From Microvirga lotononidis (GTDB lineage: Bacteria > Pseudomonadota > Alphaproteobacteria > Rhizobiales > Beijerinckiaceae), in NCBI RefSeq assembly GCF_034627025.1, contig NZ_CP141048.1, forward strand, positions 434,001 to 498,000: a stretch of DNA of 64,000 bases, written 5' to 3'. The first letter of the stretch is position 1. Every line of letters begins with the position of its first letter. Position numbers and translations under genes: made by a program. The notes under the pieces were generated by a model, which was not told where the DNA came from, made no database searches, and saw only the letters and a list, made by a program, of their open reading frames with translations. This document shows, piece by piece, positions 27,724-37,523 of the stretch.

Positions 27724-28620
27724 TTAGCCCGTACGCTGACTGACCTGCGGAACGCCACGGAAGGCCTTGCTGATCCAGGACTGGGAGTCCTCGCGCGGCT
27801 CGACGCCGCCCTTGGTCAGCAGAGCATGGGCGTCCTTGTACCAAGGACTGTCAGGGAAGTTGTGGCCGAGAACGGCGGCAGCGGTCTGCGCCTCGTTGAC
27901 GATGCCCATGGCCATGTAGGCCTCGGTGAGGCGCTCGAGAGCCTCTTCCACGTGGCGGGTCGTCTGGTAGCGCGAGACTACGGTGCGGAAGCGGTTGATG
28001 GCGCCCGCGTAGTTGCGCTTCTGCAGGTAGAAGCGGCCGACCTCCAGTTCCTTGCCCGCGAGCTGATCGCTGGCGACCTGGAGCTTCTTCTTGGCATCGG
28101 CCACGTACTCGGAGCTCGGATAGCGCTGGATCAGTTCCTGCAGCGCCAGGATGGCGCGCTCGGACTTATCCTGGTCGCGGGTGATGTCCGGGATCTGGTC
28201 GTAATACGACGACGCCATCAGGTACTGGGCGTAGGCCGCGTCGGACGTGTTGGGATAGCTCTGCAGATAACGCCTGGAAGCGGTGATCGATTCCTCATAG
28301 AAGCCGCCCTCGTAATTGGCATAGGCTTCCATGATCAGCCCCTTACGGGACCATTCGGAATAGGGATACTGCTTGTCGAGGCTGCCGAACTTCTTCACGG
28401 CGCCGTCGAAATCGCCCTTCTGCACCCGGGCAAGACCGTCGTTGTAGATCTCTTCTGCAGGGGCATTCGCCACGATCTCGGGCTTGTAGGTCTCGCTCTT
28501 GTTGAACGGGTTCATCGACGCAAGGGATTCGCAGCCAGCGAGCCCCAGGGCGCAAACGCCGAGGATCAGAGCGCGGGCGGACGCGCCTTTCATACCTGAA
28601 TAAGCCTTCGCGAACGACAT
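27724..28620 (-). CDS. bamD: outer membrane assembly lipoprotein BamD
   Basis: This 298-residue protein is the essential lipoprotein of the BAM complex that inserts outer-membrane barrels. A lipoprotein signal (ALILGVCALGLAGCES, lipidated Cys near residue 29) is followed by five TPR-like repeats (AEEIYNDGLARVQKGDFDGA, YANYEGGFYEESITASRRYL, EVGRFYLQKRNYAGAINRF). ATGs at 28620 and 28593 are both possible. It is co-directional with lpxC and recN, a common order in this class. Confidence 0.93.
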   Translation of the reverse strand: MSFAKAYSGMKGASARALILGVCALGLAGCESLASMNPFNKSETYKPEIVANAPAEEIYNDGLARVQKGDFDGAVKKFGSLDKQYPYSEWSRKGLIMEAYANYEGGFYEESITASRRYLQSYPNTSDAAYAQYLMASSYYDQIPDITRDQDKSERAILALQELIQRYPSSEYVADAKKKLQVASDQLAGKELEVGRFYLQKRNYAGAINRFRTVVSRYQTTRHVEEALERLTEAYMAMGIVNEAQTAAAVLGHNFPDSPWYKDAHALLTKGGVEPREDSQSWISKAFRGVPQVSQRTG

Positions 28621-28786
28621 GCCTCGCGGTCCTCCAAAAATCGTGCCCGATGTTTTAACGGTGCACCAGGGTTCTTTAGCCCAAGCATGGGGCCAGAGCC
28701 AAGCCCATACATGAGGGTTTACCCAATAGGAATTAAGAAAGCCTGCACGAAATCATGCGGCCAAAGGGCGCTTGGATCTTCGCTCA

Positions 28787-28821
28787 GGACGAGAGCCGCC
28801 CTGGGCGGCTCCTTTCGTCCT
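28787..28821. terminator. imperfect long palindrome between bamD and lpxC
   Basis: AGGACGA pairs with TCGTCCT and GAGCCGCC with GGCGGCTC around a CTG loop, with small internal bulges. It lies after the lpxC stop and may stop or attenuate transcription into bamD. The following T-run is weak, so it may instead be an extragenic repeat. Confidence 0.4.
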
Positions 28822-28886
28822 GCAGACGCGGGTGGCCTGACGATGCGCCATCCCGGAAGGCGCGAGCCCCGTTCCGGGACCGCCGC

Positions 28887-29831
28887 TCAGTGCATCTCGG
28901 GGGAGAGAACGGAAGCTGCCACGCTGCCGAGATCGGCATAAGCCGGCTCGCGACGGGGAACGGCGTCCACGATCGCATAGTTCGACCGGTTCGAGAACAG
29001 GGCTTCGAGCACCGAGAAGTTCATGCGGTGGCCGCCGCAATAGGACCGGTAGGTGCCGAGCAGCGGCAGGCCGGCGAGGGACAGGTCGCCGACCGCGTCA
29101 AGCAGCTTGTGGCGGACGAACTCGTCCGCGTAGCGCAGGCCCTCGGGGTTCATGACGCCGTCGTCGCCGATGGCGACCGTATTCTCCAGGGACGCGCCGA
29201 GGGCGAAGCCGGCGCTCCAGAGCTTCTCCACGTCGCGCATGAACCCGAAGGTGCGGGCGCGGGAAATTTCACGGCGGAAGACGGAGGGCGAAAGGTCGAT
29301 GGCCTTGCGCTGGCGGCCGATCACCGGAGTGGGAAAATCGATCTCCACGTCCAGGCGGAAAGCGCGGTCGTTGGGAAGAAGCTCAGCAAAGGCCTTGCCC
29401 TGGGTGACGCGGACCGGCTTGAGAACCTTGAGATAGCGGCGGGTGGCGCCCTGCACCGCGACGCCGACCTGGTCGATGGCGTCGATGAAGGGGGCCGAGC
29501 TGCCGTCCAGGATCGGAACCTCCGGCCCGTCGATCTCGACGAGGACGTTGTCGATCCCGAGGCCGGACAGGGCCGCCATCAGGTGCTCGATCGTGGCCAC
29601 GGCGCCGGTGTCCCGGTCACCGATCACGGTGCAGAGCTCGGTTGCGGTCACCGCCAGATGGCGGGCGTCGATCAGCCGATCCAGGCCACCGGCCAGGCCG
29701 GTGCGCAGGAAAGCAATACCATGGTTCGCTTCAGCCGGGTGAAGGATCATCTTCACTTCGTCCCCGGAATGAACTCCGGTTCCAACGAGGGTCACGGCAG
29801 CGCGAAGCGTGGTTTGCTGGCTTTGCTTCAT
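28887..29831 (-). CDS. lpxC: UDP-3-O-acyl-N-acetylglucosamine deacetylase LpxC
   Basis: This 314-residue zinc enzyme performs the committed step of lipid A synthesis. Marks are TLRAAVTLVGTGVHSGDEVKM at the N-terminus, the zinc His in ATIEHLMAALSGLGIDN near residue 79, FMRDVEKLW, and ADEFVRHKLLDAVGDL with the second zinc ligand, then the YRSYCGGHRMN region. It follows ftsZ in the same direction but is separated by 292 bases with a hairpin terminator, so it probably has its own promoter. Confidence 0.95.
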   Translation of the reverse strand: MKQSQQTTLRAAVTLVGTGVHSGDEVKMILHPAEANHGIAFLRTGLAGGLDRLIDARHLAVTATELCTVIGDRDTGAVATIEHLMAALSGLGIDNVLVEIDGPEVPILDGSSAPFIDAIDQVGVAVQGATRRYLKVLKPVRVTQGKAFAELLPNDRAFRLDVEIDFPTPVIGRQRKAIDLSPSVFRREISRARTFGFMRDVEKLWSAGFALGASLENTVAIGDDGVMNPEGLRYADEFVRHKLLDAVGDLSLAGLPLLGTYRSYCGGHRMNFSVLEALFSNRSNYAIVDAVPRREPAYADLGSVAASVLSPEMH

Positions 29832-30030
29832 TAGTCCTGAACCTCAACTACCCTTGTCGCCAAACTGAGCCGATTTCGCCGGGGAAGGTGCAGTTGCTGC
29901 TTGTGACTTCCGACCGGCAGGCTTCTCATTAGCGCTGCCCCTAAAACGTTGAGGCACCTTAGTCCCCCGGTCAGGCTAGGCCAAATCACGCTTTCTTACT
30001 TTGTGTTACAATTTGGATAACTCACAACCC

Positions 30031-30042
30031 ATTGATATCAAT
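30031..30042. promoter_or_regulatory. perfect palindrome ATTGATATCAAT upstream of lpxC
   Basis: This 12-bp inverted repeat shares its TTGATATCAA core with the operator at 20606-20617. It lies in an AT-rich stretch about 200 bases before lpxC and beyond the ftsZ terminator, in the probable lpxC promoter region. Confidence 0.35.
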
Positions 30043-30059
30043 AGATTTTTAACGAATAA

Positions 30060-30092
30060 GGCCCCCAGCCGGGTTCGGCTGGGGGCCCTTTT
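30060..30092. terminator. hairpin terminator after ftsZ
   Basis: GGCCCCCAGCCG pairs with CGGCTGGGGGCC around GGTT, a 12-bp GC-rich stem. A TTTT tract follows on the plus strand and TTATT on the minus strand. It ends the dcw transcript 36 bases beyond ftsZ and is probably bidirectional. Confidence 0.75.
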
Positions 30093-30123
30093 GTAACAGC
30101 TCTTACAGGCCGGTCAGGTCAAA

Positions 30124-31827
30124 TCAGTTGGCCTGACGGCGCAGGAAGGCGGGAATCTCCAGCTGGTCGTCTTCCGAGTGGCCCCGGGGCGCAGGCGCCA
30201 TCGGAGCCTGCTGGGGACGCTGCGCCTGGGCCGGCATGGGCCGACGGGCGTACTCGGCGTGAACCGAAGACATGGCCTGGCGCGGAGCCTCCTGGCGCGG
30301 CTCGGCGGGAGCGTGCTGGGTCTCTTCGCGGCGGCCGAAGCCGATGGTCGCGAGGCGCTGGATCAGCGACGGCTTGTGCTCGTGCGACGGCTCCTCGCCG
30401 CGGCTGGCGCGAATCTGATTCTGTGCCGGCATCGGCAGCTCGTCGATTCGCGGCATCCGGGCCGGGCGCATGGCGCGCTCCGCCTGCGGCGGGATGAAGG
30501 CGCCTTGCTCCATCGGCTCTTCGTAGACCTGGGCCTGAGGGGCGGGAGTCTCGTAGGCCACCGCCTGACGGGGCTGGGCCGGCGTCAGGACCACGTCGTC
30601 GCGGATCATGGGCTGCGGCGCAGGCTCGACCGGCTGGGCCGCGGCGATGGGTGCCGGTGCCGTAACGGGGGCGGAGGCCATGGCGGCCGTGCTCTGGGCC
30701 AGGATCGGAGCCGCCTTCACCGGTTCGGCTTGGGCGGCGGAGCGAAAGGTCGGCGTCGCCTGGGGCGTCGTGGCCCGGGCGCGGGCCTCGGCGCGCAGGC
30801 GCTCGGCCACCTCGGAGATGCGCTGCTCGGTGGCCGTCAGGTCGCCGCCGTTCTCCAGCATGGCGTGGTCGATGCCGGTCGCCACGACGGAGACGCGGAT
30901 GATGCCTTCCAGGCTTTCGTCGAAGGTCGCGCCGAGGATGATGTTGGCATCCTGGTCCACTTCCTCGCGGATGCGGGTCGCGGCTTCGTCGAGTTCGTAG
31001 AGGGTGAGGTCGTTGCCGCCCGTGATCGAGATGAGCAGGCCGCGCGCGCCCTTCATCGACACGTCGTCGAGGAGCGGGTTCGCGATGGCCGCTTCGGCCG
31101 CCCGGATGGCGCGCTTCTCGCCCGAAGCCTCGCCCGTGCCCATCATGGCCTTGCCCATGCCGCGCATGACGGAGCGCACGTCGGCGAAGTCGAGGTTGAT
31201 GAGGCCTTCCTTCACCATCAGGTCGGTGATGCAGGCGACGCCGGAATAGAGCACCTGGTCGGCCATGGCGAAGGCGTCCGCGAAGGTCGTCTTCTCGGTG
31301 GCGACGCGGAACAGGTTCTGGTTCGGGATCACGATGAGCGTGTCCACCGCCTGCTGCAGCTCGTTGATGCCGGCCTCGGCGAGACGCATGCGGCGCACGC
31401 CCTCGAACTGGAACGGCTTCGTGACGACGCCGACAGTCAGTATACCGAGCTCGCGGGCCGCCCGTGCCACGACGGGAGCCGCACCCGTGCCGGTGCCGCC
31501 GCCCATGCCGGCGGTGATGAACACCATGTGCGAGCCGGCGAGCTGATCGCGGATTTCGTCGATCACCTCTTCGGCGGCCGCGCGGCCGACTTCCGGCTGC
31601 GAGCCGGCGCCGAGGCCTTCCGTCACCTGAATGCCCATCTGGACCACGCGCTGCGCCTTGGACGAGGCCAGTGCCTGCGCGTCGGTGTTGGACACTACGA
31701 ACTCGACGCCCTCCAGACCGGATTCAATCATGTTGTTCACGGCATTGCCGCCGGCACCGCCGACGCCGAAAACCGTGATGTGCGGCCTGAGTTCCCGGAT
31801 GTCCGGAGCTTGCTGATTGATAGCCAT
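30124..31827 (-). CDS. ftsZ: cell division GTPase FtsZ
   Basis: This 567-residue tubulin homologue forms the division ring. The tubulin signature [13 protein letters not shown] lies near residue 110, with [15 protein letters not shown] before it and the T7 loop [11 protein letters not shown]. The conserved core ends near residue 330; a Pro/Ala/Gln-rich disordered linker of about 220 residues follows, then the C-terminal peptide [12 protein letters not shown] that binds FtsA and other partners. The long linker is typical of alphaproteobacteria. It is 105 bases after ftsA, the second-largest gap in the cluster, so extra ftsZ promoters are likely. Confidence 0.97.
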   Translation of the reverse strand: MAINQQAPDIRELRPHITVFGVGGAGGNAVNNMIESGLEGVEFVVSNTDAQALASSKAQRVVQMGIQVTEGLGAGSQPEVGRAAAEEVIDEIRDQLAGSHMVFITAGMGGGTGTGAAPVVARAARELGILTVGVVTKPFQFEGVRRMRLAEAGINELQQAVDTLIVIPNQNLFRVATEKTTFADAFAMADQVLYSGVACITDLMVKEGLINLDFADVRSVMRGMGKAMMGTGEASGEKRAIRAAEAAIANPLLDDVSMKGARGLLISITGGNDLTLYELDEAATRIREEVDQDANIILGATFDESLEGIIRVSVVATGIDHAMLENGGDLTATEQRISEVAERLRAEARARATTPQATPTFRSAAQAEPVKAAPILAQSTAAMASAPVTAPAPIAAAQPVEPAPQPMIRDDVVLTPAQPRQAVAYETPAPQAQVYEEPMEQGAFIPPQAERAMRPARMPRIDELPMPAQNQIRASRGEEPSHEHKPSLIQRLATIGFGRREETQHAPAEPRQEAPRQAMSSVHAEYARRPMPAQAQRPQQAPMAPAPRGHSEDDQLEIPAFLRRQAN

Positions 31828-31932
31828 GACCTGTGCCTCTTCTGGCCTTGTACTGATGAGCGTTTGGCGGACGCTGACCCTGGTTAACTTGAACTCATCA
31901 CGATGGCCCGCCGCGCCAACGCGTTACTCGGT

Positions 31933-33255
31933 TTAAAAACTCTCGCGAATCCAGCGGCCCACTCGCGAGAAGTAGCCGTCGGTTCCCGTACTCTGAAACA
32001 AGCCGCTGGAGCGCGGCTCGAAATACTCGATATGTGCCACCTGCGGATAAACCAGGAGGCCGACCACCGCCGAAAAGGCAGGGCCCTTTGCCGCTTCAGG
32101 CAAGCCCTTGATGCCGAGCGGACGCCCGACACGAACCTGGCCCTGCAAGATGCGGCGCGCCGTTTCCGGCAGCCCGACGAGCTGGCTCGCGCCGCCCGTC
32201 AGCACGACCCGCCGTCCGGCCTGGGCCGCAAAGCCCGCGCCTTTCAACCGGTCGCGCACGAGTTCGAGAACTTCCTCGACCCGCGGCTTGATGATGCGAA
32301 CGAGGTGCGACTTCGGCAGATGATTCGGAACGTCCCGTTCGTCCTCGTCGACCTGCGGCACCGCGATCATGTCCCGGTCATCCGCGCTCGACGTGATGGC
32401 GGAGCCGTAAAGAGTCTTGAGCCGTTCGGCTGCGGACACGCGGGTCGTGAGGCCGCGCGCGATGTCCATGGTCACGTGGTGACCGCCGACCGCGATGGCA
32501 TCGGAATGAACCAGATGCCCGTTGGAGAAGATGCCGACGCTCGTGGTGCCGCCGCCCATGTCCACCACGGCGCAGCCCATGTCGGCCTCGTCGTCGACGA
32601 GAGCGGACAGGCCCGCCGCGTAAGGCGTGGCGATCACGGCCTCGACGCCGAGATGGCAGCGCTCGACCGCGAGCATCAGGTTGCGCGCCGCCGCCGCTTC
32701 CGACGTGACCACGTGCAGATCAGCACCGAGGCGCTCGCCGATCATGCCGGCGGGATCGACGATGTGATTCTGCCGGTCAAGCGAGAAGCCGGTCGGCAGG
32801 GCGTGCAGGACCGTCCGACCGCGACGCAGGTCGTAGCTCGACGCAGCATCGAGTACGCGATGGATGTCGCCGGAGCTCACCGCGCCGCGGACGGGGATAT
32901 GCGCCTCGAAATGCTCGGACGCGAGGCGCCCGCCGGTGAGATTGACGATCACCGACTGGATCTCGACCTTCGCCATCCGCTCGGCGGCGTGCACCGCCTG
33001 GCGAATCGCCGTTTCGGCCGCTTCCAGATCGACGACCACGCCACCCTTGAGGCCCATGGAGCGCTGGTGGCCGATGCCGAGGATGCGCGCCACATGGGTG
33101 CGGCTGCGCAGAGCCTCGACCTCGTCGGCCGGCTTCAGTTCCGCCACGACGCAGACCACCTTGCTCGTTCCCACGTCGAGGACCGACAGGATGGCGCTCT
33201 TGCGCGCGGACAGCGGCTTCAGGCGTGGCGTCAAACCGTGACCCGAGAGACTCAT
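31933..33255 (-). CDS. ftsA: cell division protein FtsA
   Basis: This 440-residue actin-like ATPase tethers FtsZ to the membrane. It shows SVLDVGTSKVVCVVAEL (phosphate 1), CAVVDMGGGTTSVGIF (phosphate 2) and VVLTGGASQLVGLPE (adenosine), and a C-terminal amphipathic tail (GYFSRVGRWIRESF) for membrane binding. Its ATG overlaps the ftsQ stop as ATGA. Confidence 0.96.
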   Translation of the reverse strand: MSLSGHGLTPRLKPLSARKSAILSVLDVGTSKVVCVVAELKPADEVEALRSRTHVARILGIGHQRSMGLKGGVVVDLEAAETAIRQAVHAAERMAKVEIQSVIVNLTGGRLASEHFEAHIPVRGAVSSGDIHRVLDAASSYDLRRGRTVLHALPTGFSLDRQNHIVDPAGMIGERLGADLHVVTSEAAAARNLMLAVERCHLGVEAVIATPYAAGLSALVDDEADMGCAVVDMGGGTTSVGIFSNGHLVHSDAIAVGGHHVTMDIARGLTTRVSAAERLKTLYGSAITSSADDRDMIAVPQVDEDERDVPNHLPKSHLVRIIKPRVEEVLELVRDRLKGAGFAAQAGRRVVLTGGASQLVGLPETARRILQGQVRVGRPLGIKGLPEAAKGPAFSAVVGLLVYPQVAHIEYFEPRSSGLFQSTGTDGYFSRVGRWIRESF

Positions 33256-34211
33256 GTATCGACCCCCTTGCCGCGCATTGGTTTCTTCTTGAGCGCCTCG
33301 GCGCGGGCCAGGGCTGCCTCTTCCGTCAGTCGGACGACGACGCGATCCGCCATGCGCAGATCGATCGCCAGCACGTCCTTTTCCAGAATCTTCTGCTCGT
33401 TCTCGAGCTTCACGAGACGGGCCAGCGCATCGGCCGCCCCGAGCTCCGGCAGGCGCACGTCCATGCCGTTGTCCATCTTCAGCGTCCAGCGCCGCCCGGC
33501 CACGAGGGTGCCCGCACGGATGCGGCCCTTGAGCGGGCCCGCGGCCCCGAGCAGCGCGAGATATTCCTTGCTGCGGGTGTTGGCGCCCTCGCCCACCACG
33601 AACGGCAGGTCGAGGTAGCGTTCGTCCTGCATCAGGTCGATGACCGTGCCGTCGGCGGCGATCACGAACAATTCGCCGTTGTTCTGCCAGACCCCGTGTG
33701 CCTCGCGCTCCGTGAGCGTGATGACGAGCTCGTTCGGATAGAGTTTGCGCACGGTCGCCGTCTTCACCATCGGCACGCGCTCGAGCCGCTCGCGCAAGTC
33801 GTTCACGTCGAGGAAGGCGAGCGACAGCTTCGAATTGATGCCGGCCGCGGCGAGAACTTCCTTCTCGGTCATCTGCGAGATGCCGGAGATCGTCACCTGA
33901 TCGAGGCCGAGACCGACCGCCCGCGCGAGGGCATGGTGGGGCTCGCCGTATTCGCGGACGAAGCCGTCGATGTGGCCGCCCTGCCAGAGACCGAAGCCGA
34001 CCACGGCGCCGAAGAAGCCGAGGGCAAGGCCCGTTCCGAGAAAGCGAGGAAGACGCCGCTCAAGCGGAACGCTGGCCGAACGCCGACGCACGCTGCGCGA
34101 GGAACCGAAGAATCTCGTGATTCGCGAGGGCTTCTTGAAGGGGGCGGCGCCCGCCCCCCGCTGACCGGGGGCAGAGCGCGCAACGACGAATCCGGCCGGG
34201 TAGGCCGTCAT
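33252..34211 (-). CDS. ftsQ: cell division protein FtsQ
   Basis: This 319-residue bitopic protein is the divisome scaffold joining FtsB and FtsL. A basic cytoplasmic tail of about 85 residues precedes one membrane helix (FLGTGLALGFFGAVVGFGLW), then a POTRA domain (DQVTISGISQMTEKEVLAAAG) and the FtsQ beta domain. The start at 34211 was chosen because it overlaps the ddl TGA as ATGA; a frame extension of ten codons is also open. Confidence 0.93.
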   Translation of the reverse strand: MTAYPAGFVVARSAPGQRGAGAAPFKKPSRITRFFGSSRSVRRRSASVPLERRLPRFLGTGLALGFFGAVVGFGLWQGGHIDGFVREYGEPHHALARAVGLGLDQVTISGISQMTEKEVLAAAGINSKLSLAFLDVNDLRERLERVPMVKTATVRKLYPNELVITLTEREAHGVWQNNGELFVIAADGTVIDLMQDERYLDLPFVVGEGANTRSKEYLALLGAAGPLKGRIRAGTLVAGRRWTLKMDNGMDVRLPELGAADALARLVKLENEQKILEKDVLAIDLRMADRVVVRLTEEAALARAEALKKKPMRGKGVDT

Positions 34212-35131
34212 CGGTTGCAGGTAGCGTCCTCCACCATCCATTGCACAAGCTCGCCAAACGAATAGCCCGCGTGGGCTGCCAGTTCTGGCACCAAGCTCGT
34301 CTCGGTCATGCCGGGTTGGGTGTTGACCTCGAGAACAACGAGTTCCCCGGTCCCACCGGGAGTGTCGTCGTACCGCAAGTCGGCACGGCTGATTCCCCGA
34401 CAGCCGAGCGCTTGATGCGCCGTTAACGCCAACTCTTGGACCTTTTGGTAAATATTCGGTTTAATTTCTGCCGGGAGGACGTGAATGGAGCCGCCCTTCA
34501 CATATTTCGCATCGTAATCGTAGAAGACCCCTGTGGCAGGCTGGATATCGATGACCCCGAGAGCCCTGTCGCCCATGACCGCGCAGGTGAGCTCCCGGCC
34601 CGCAACATATGATTCTACAAGGACTTTTTCGCCGAAGGCCCAGTCTTCGCGGGTCAGTTCCTGGGGCGGATGGGAGCGGTCCTCGCGGACGATGATGACG
34701 CCGACGGACGAGCCTTCGTTGACCGGTTTGATCACGTATGGAGCCGGAAGAACGTGGCTTTTGGCCGCCTCCAGACGGTTAACAACTTTACCTTGGGGCA
34801 CGGGAATGCCCGCCGCCGCCATGACCATTTTGGCCTTGTCCTTCTGCATGGCGAGTGCCGAGGCGAGGACGCCGGAATGGGTATAGGGAATTCTTAAGAC
34901 TTCCAGCAGACCCTGGATGGTTCCATCCTCGCCGACCCGGCCATGGAGGGCGTTGAACACCACGTCGGGCGCGACGGCCTGCAGCACGGTGGCGATGTCG
35001 GGCTGCACGTCGATGGGGGTGACCTTGTAGCCCAGATCCTCCAGGGCCCCGCAGCAGGCCTTGCCCGATGCGAGGCTCACCGCGCGTTCCGCGGACCAGC
35101 CGCCATAGAGGATGGCAACGTGCTTCGCCAT
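34208..35131 (-). CDS. ddl: D-alanine--D-alanine ligase
   Basis: This 307-residue ATP-grasp enzyme makes the D-Ala-D-Ala dipeptide used by MurF. Marks are HVAILYGGWSAERAVSL, VFNALHGRVGEDGTIQGLLE, VIKPVNEGSSVGVIIV, and the metal site DLRYDDTPGGTGELVVLEVNTQPGMT. The start at 35131 has GGGGAGAG upstream; the open frame begins seven codons earlier. A run of rare, AT-rich codons at 34420-34480 is unusual for this GC-rich genome and may hide an internal promoter. Confidence 0.95.
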   Translation of the reverse strand: MAKHVAILYGGWSAERAVSLASGKACCGALEDLGYKVTPIDVQPDIATVLQAVAPDVVFNALHGRVGEDGTIQGLLEVLRIPYTHSGVLASALAMQKDKAKMVMAAAGIPVPQGKVVNRLEAAKSHVLPAPYVIKPVNEGSSVGVIIVREDRSHPPQELTREDWAFGEKVLVESYVAGRELTCAVMGDRALGVIDIQPATGVFYDYDAKYVKGGSIHVLPAEIKPNIYQKVQELALTAHQALGCRGISRADLRYDDTPGGTGELVVLEVNTQPGMTETSLVPELAAHAGYSFGELVQWMVEDATCNR

Positions 35132-35187
35132 GGCTCTCTCCCCGTCATGCACCCGGCCGCTCCGGGATTGTCAATGAATGCTGCGAA

Positions 35188-36108
35188 TCAGGCCTTCGCC
35201 AAGCCAACGCGCTTGATTTCCCATTCGAGCTCCACGCCCGTCATCTCGCGGACGCGGCGGCGCACCTCTTCCCCCAACCCTTCGATGTCGGCCGCGGAGG
35301 CGGAGCCGTGGTTGATGAGGAAGTTGCAGTGCATCTCCGACACCTGGGCATCGCCGATGCGAAGCCCACGGCAGCCCGCCGCATCGACCAGCTCCCAGGC
35401 CTTCCGGCCCGGCGGGTTCTTGAAGGTAGAGCCGCCCGTCCTTGTATTGACCGGCTGCGTGGAGGAGCGCGCCTCGGTGATGGCGTTCATCTCGGCCAGA
35501 ATTTCTTCCGGATTGCCGGAACGGCCCTCGAACAAGGCTTCGGTGAAGATCACGTCGTCCGGCACGCCGGAATGGCGATAGGTGAAACCCATCTGCGCAT
35601 TGGTGAAGCGCACCGTCTCGCCGGTCCGCGTGACGCCCTTCGCCTCGACGAGCACGTCCTTCGTCTCGCCACCATAGGCGCCGCCGTTCATGCGCAGAGC
35701 CCCGCCGATGGCGCCAGGGATGCCGCGCAGGAAGGACAGCCCGGCAATGCCGGCTTCCGCCGCAGCCCGCGCCACCTTCACATCTGGCGCACCGGCGCCG
35801 GCCCGCACGCGCAGACTCGGCTCGACCGACACCTCAGCGAAGCCTTTGCCCAAGCGGATGATCACGCCTTCCCAACCGCCGTCGCGGATGAGCAGGTTGG
35901 AGCCGAGGCCGACCACGAGAACCGGTATGGCGCGGTCGAGACGCTGCAGGAAATGCGCGAGATCCTCCGCGTCGGCCGGGGTGAACAGCACCTGCGCCGG
36001 TCCGCCCGTGCGAAACCACGACAGCGGCGCCGTCGGCGCATTGGCCTCCAGCTTGCCGCGCAGTTCGGGCATGGCGGCTTTCAGGCTGGGAACGATATCG
36101 GCAAACAT
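35188..36108 (-). CDS. murB: UDP-N-acetylenolpyruvoylglucosamine reductase MurB
   Basis: This 306-residue flavoprotein reduces the enolpyruvyl group to form UDP-MurNAc. FAD-binding parts are [16 protein letters not shown] and [20 protein letters not shown], followed by [42 protein letters not shown] and [21 protein letters not shown]; the short form lacks the extra loop of E. coli MurB. Its ATG shares one base with the murC TGA. Confidence 0.96.
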   Translation of the reverse strand: MFADIVPSLKAAMPELRGKLEANAPTAPLSWFRTGGPAQVLFTPADAEDLAHFLQRLDRAIPVLVVGLGSNLLIRDGGWEGVIIRLGKGFAEVSVEPSLRVRAGAGAPDVKVARAAAEAGIAGLSFLRGIPGAIGGALRMNGGAYGGETKDVLVEAKGVTRTGETVRFTNAQMGFTYRHSGVPDDVIFTEALFEGRSGNPEEILAEMNAITEARSSTQPVNTRTGGSTFKNPPGRKAWELVDAAGCRGLRIGDAQVSEMHCNFLINHGSASAADIEGLGEEVRRRVREMTGVELEWEIKRVGLAKA

Positions 36109-37523
36109 CAGGCCGCCTTCTCGCCCAGAACCTCGAGCTCGCCCGGCAGGGCGTAGGCCCATTGGGTGATGTTGCCGGCGCCAAGGCAGATCACGTAATC
36201 GCCCGGTCTCGCCACGCCCTTGATGAGGCCCGCGAGATCCTCGGACTTTTCGAGCGACATCACGTTGCGGTGGCCGCGCGCCTTGAGGCCCGACACGAGG
36301 CTGTCGCGGTCGGCGCCGGGAATGGGCTGCTCGCCCGCCGCGTAGACCGGCGCGACGACGACCGCGTCCGCATCGTTGAAGCAGGTGCAGAACTGGTCGA
36401 ACAGGGACGACAGGCGCGAATAGCGGTGCGGCTGCACCACGGCGATGACTTGGCCCTCGGTCGAGGCGCGCGCGGCCTTGAGCACGGCGGCGATCTCGAT
36501 GGGATGGTGGCCGTAATCGTCGAACACCGTGACGCCGTTCCACTCGCCCGTGCGGGTGAAGCGCCGCTTCACGCCGCCGAAGCCCGCGAGCGCCTTGCGG
36601 ATCGCATCGGGCGTGACGCCGAGTTCGTGCGCGACCGCGATCGCCGCCGTGGCGTTGAGCGCGTTATGCGCGCCGGGCATCGGCAGCACGAGGTCTTCCA
36701 GCTCGAGGCGGAAGCCGGGACGGCGGTCGCGGATCATGACGCGGAACTTGGTCTGGCCGCCGCGCGGATCGACATCCATGATGCGCACGTCGGCCTGCGG
36801 GTTCTCGCCATAGGTGATGATGCGCCGGTCCTCGATGCGGCCCACGAGGTCCTGCACGGTCGGATGGTCGATGCACATCACGGCGAAACCGTAGAACGGG
36901 ATCGAGTTGATGAAGGAGTGGAAGGCGTCCTTGATCGCGTCGTAGGTGCCGAAATGATCGAGGTGCTCGGCATCGATGTTGGTCACGATGGCCACGTCCG
37001 CCGGGAGCTTCAGGAAGGTGCCGTCGGATTCGTCCGCCTCCACCACCATCCACTGGCCGTCGCCCATGCGCGCATTGGTGCCGTAAGCGTTGATGATGCC
37101 GCCGTTGATGACCGTGGGATCGAGCCCGCCCGCATCGAGCAGCGTCGCGACCAGGGAGGTCGTCGTCGTCTTGCCGTGGGTGCCCGCCACCGCGACGCAG
37201 GACTTGAAGCGCATGAGTTCGGCCAGCATCTCGGCCCGGCGCACGACCGGCAGGCGCTTCTCGCGGGCGACGACCAGCTCCGGGTTGTCGCGCTTGATCG
37301 CGGTCGAGACCACGACGATCTCCGCATCCTCCACGTTCTCGGCCTTGTGGCCGATGAAGGTCCTGATGCCCTTATCGTTGAGGCGCCTGACGTTGTAATT
37401 GTCGGCCGCGTCCGAACCCTGAACCGTGTAACCCAGGTTGTGCATGACTTCGGCGATGCCCGACATGCCGATGCCGCCGATGCCGATGAAGTGAATGGGA
37501 CCAAGCTTCGGCGGCAGTTTCAT
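36108..37523 (-). CDS. murC: UDP-N-acetylmuramate--L-alanine ligase MurC
   Basis: This 471-residue Mur ligase adds L-Ala to UDP-MurNAc. The N-terminal Rossmann part is [17 protein letters not shown], the P-loop [20 protein letters not shown] lies near residue 115, and [15 protein letters not shown] plus [15 protein letters not shown] match MurC specifically. ATG 37523 overlaps the murG stop as ATGA. Confidence 0.97.
   Translation of the reverse strand: MKLPPKLGPIHFIGIGGIGMSGIAEVMHNLGYTVQGSDAADNYNVRRLNDKGIRTFIGHKAENVEDAEIVVVSTAIKRDNPELVVAREKRLPVVRRAEMLAELMRFKSCVAVAGTHGKTTTTSLVATLLDAGGLDPTVINGGIINAYGTNARMGDGQWMVVEADESDGTFLKLPADVAIVTNIDAEHLDHFGTYDAIKDAFHSFINSIPFYGFAVMCIDHPTVQDLVGRIEDRRIITYGENPQADVRIMDVDPRGGQTKFRVMIRDRRPGFRLELEDLVLPMPGAHNALNATAAIAVAHELGVTPDAIRKALAGFGGVKRRFTRTGEWNGVTVFDDYGHHPIEIAAVLKAARASTEGQVIAVVQPHRYSRLSSLFDQFCTCFNDADAVVVAPVYAAGEQPIPGADRDSLVSGLKARGHRNVMSLEKSEDLAGLIKGVARPGDYVICLGAGNITQWAYALPGELEVLGEKAA

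Noticed and set aside
30040..30056. TTAA-N7-TTGA on the minus strand as a CtrA site before lpxC
   Set aside because: It departs from TTAA-N7-TTAA in the second half and may be chance in an AT-rich stretch.
31883..31888. GTTAAC upstream of ftsZ as a CtrA half-site
   Set aside because: A second correctly spaced TTAA half is missing; a lone six-base word is not enough.
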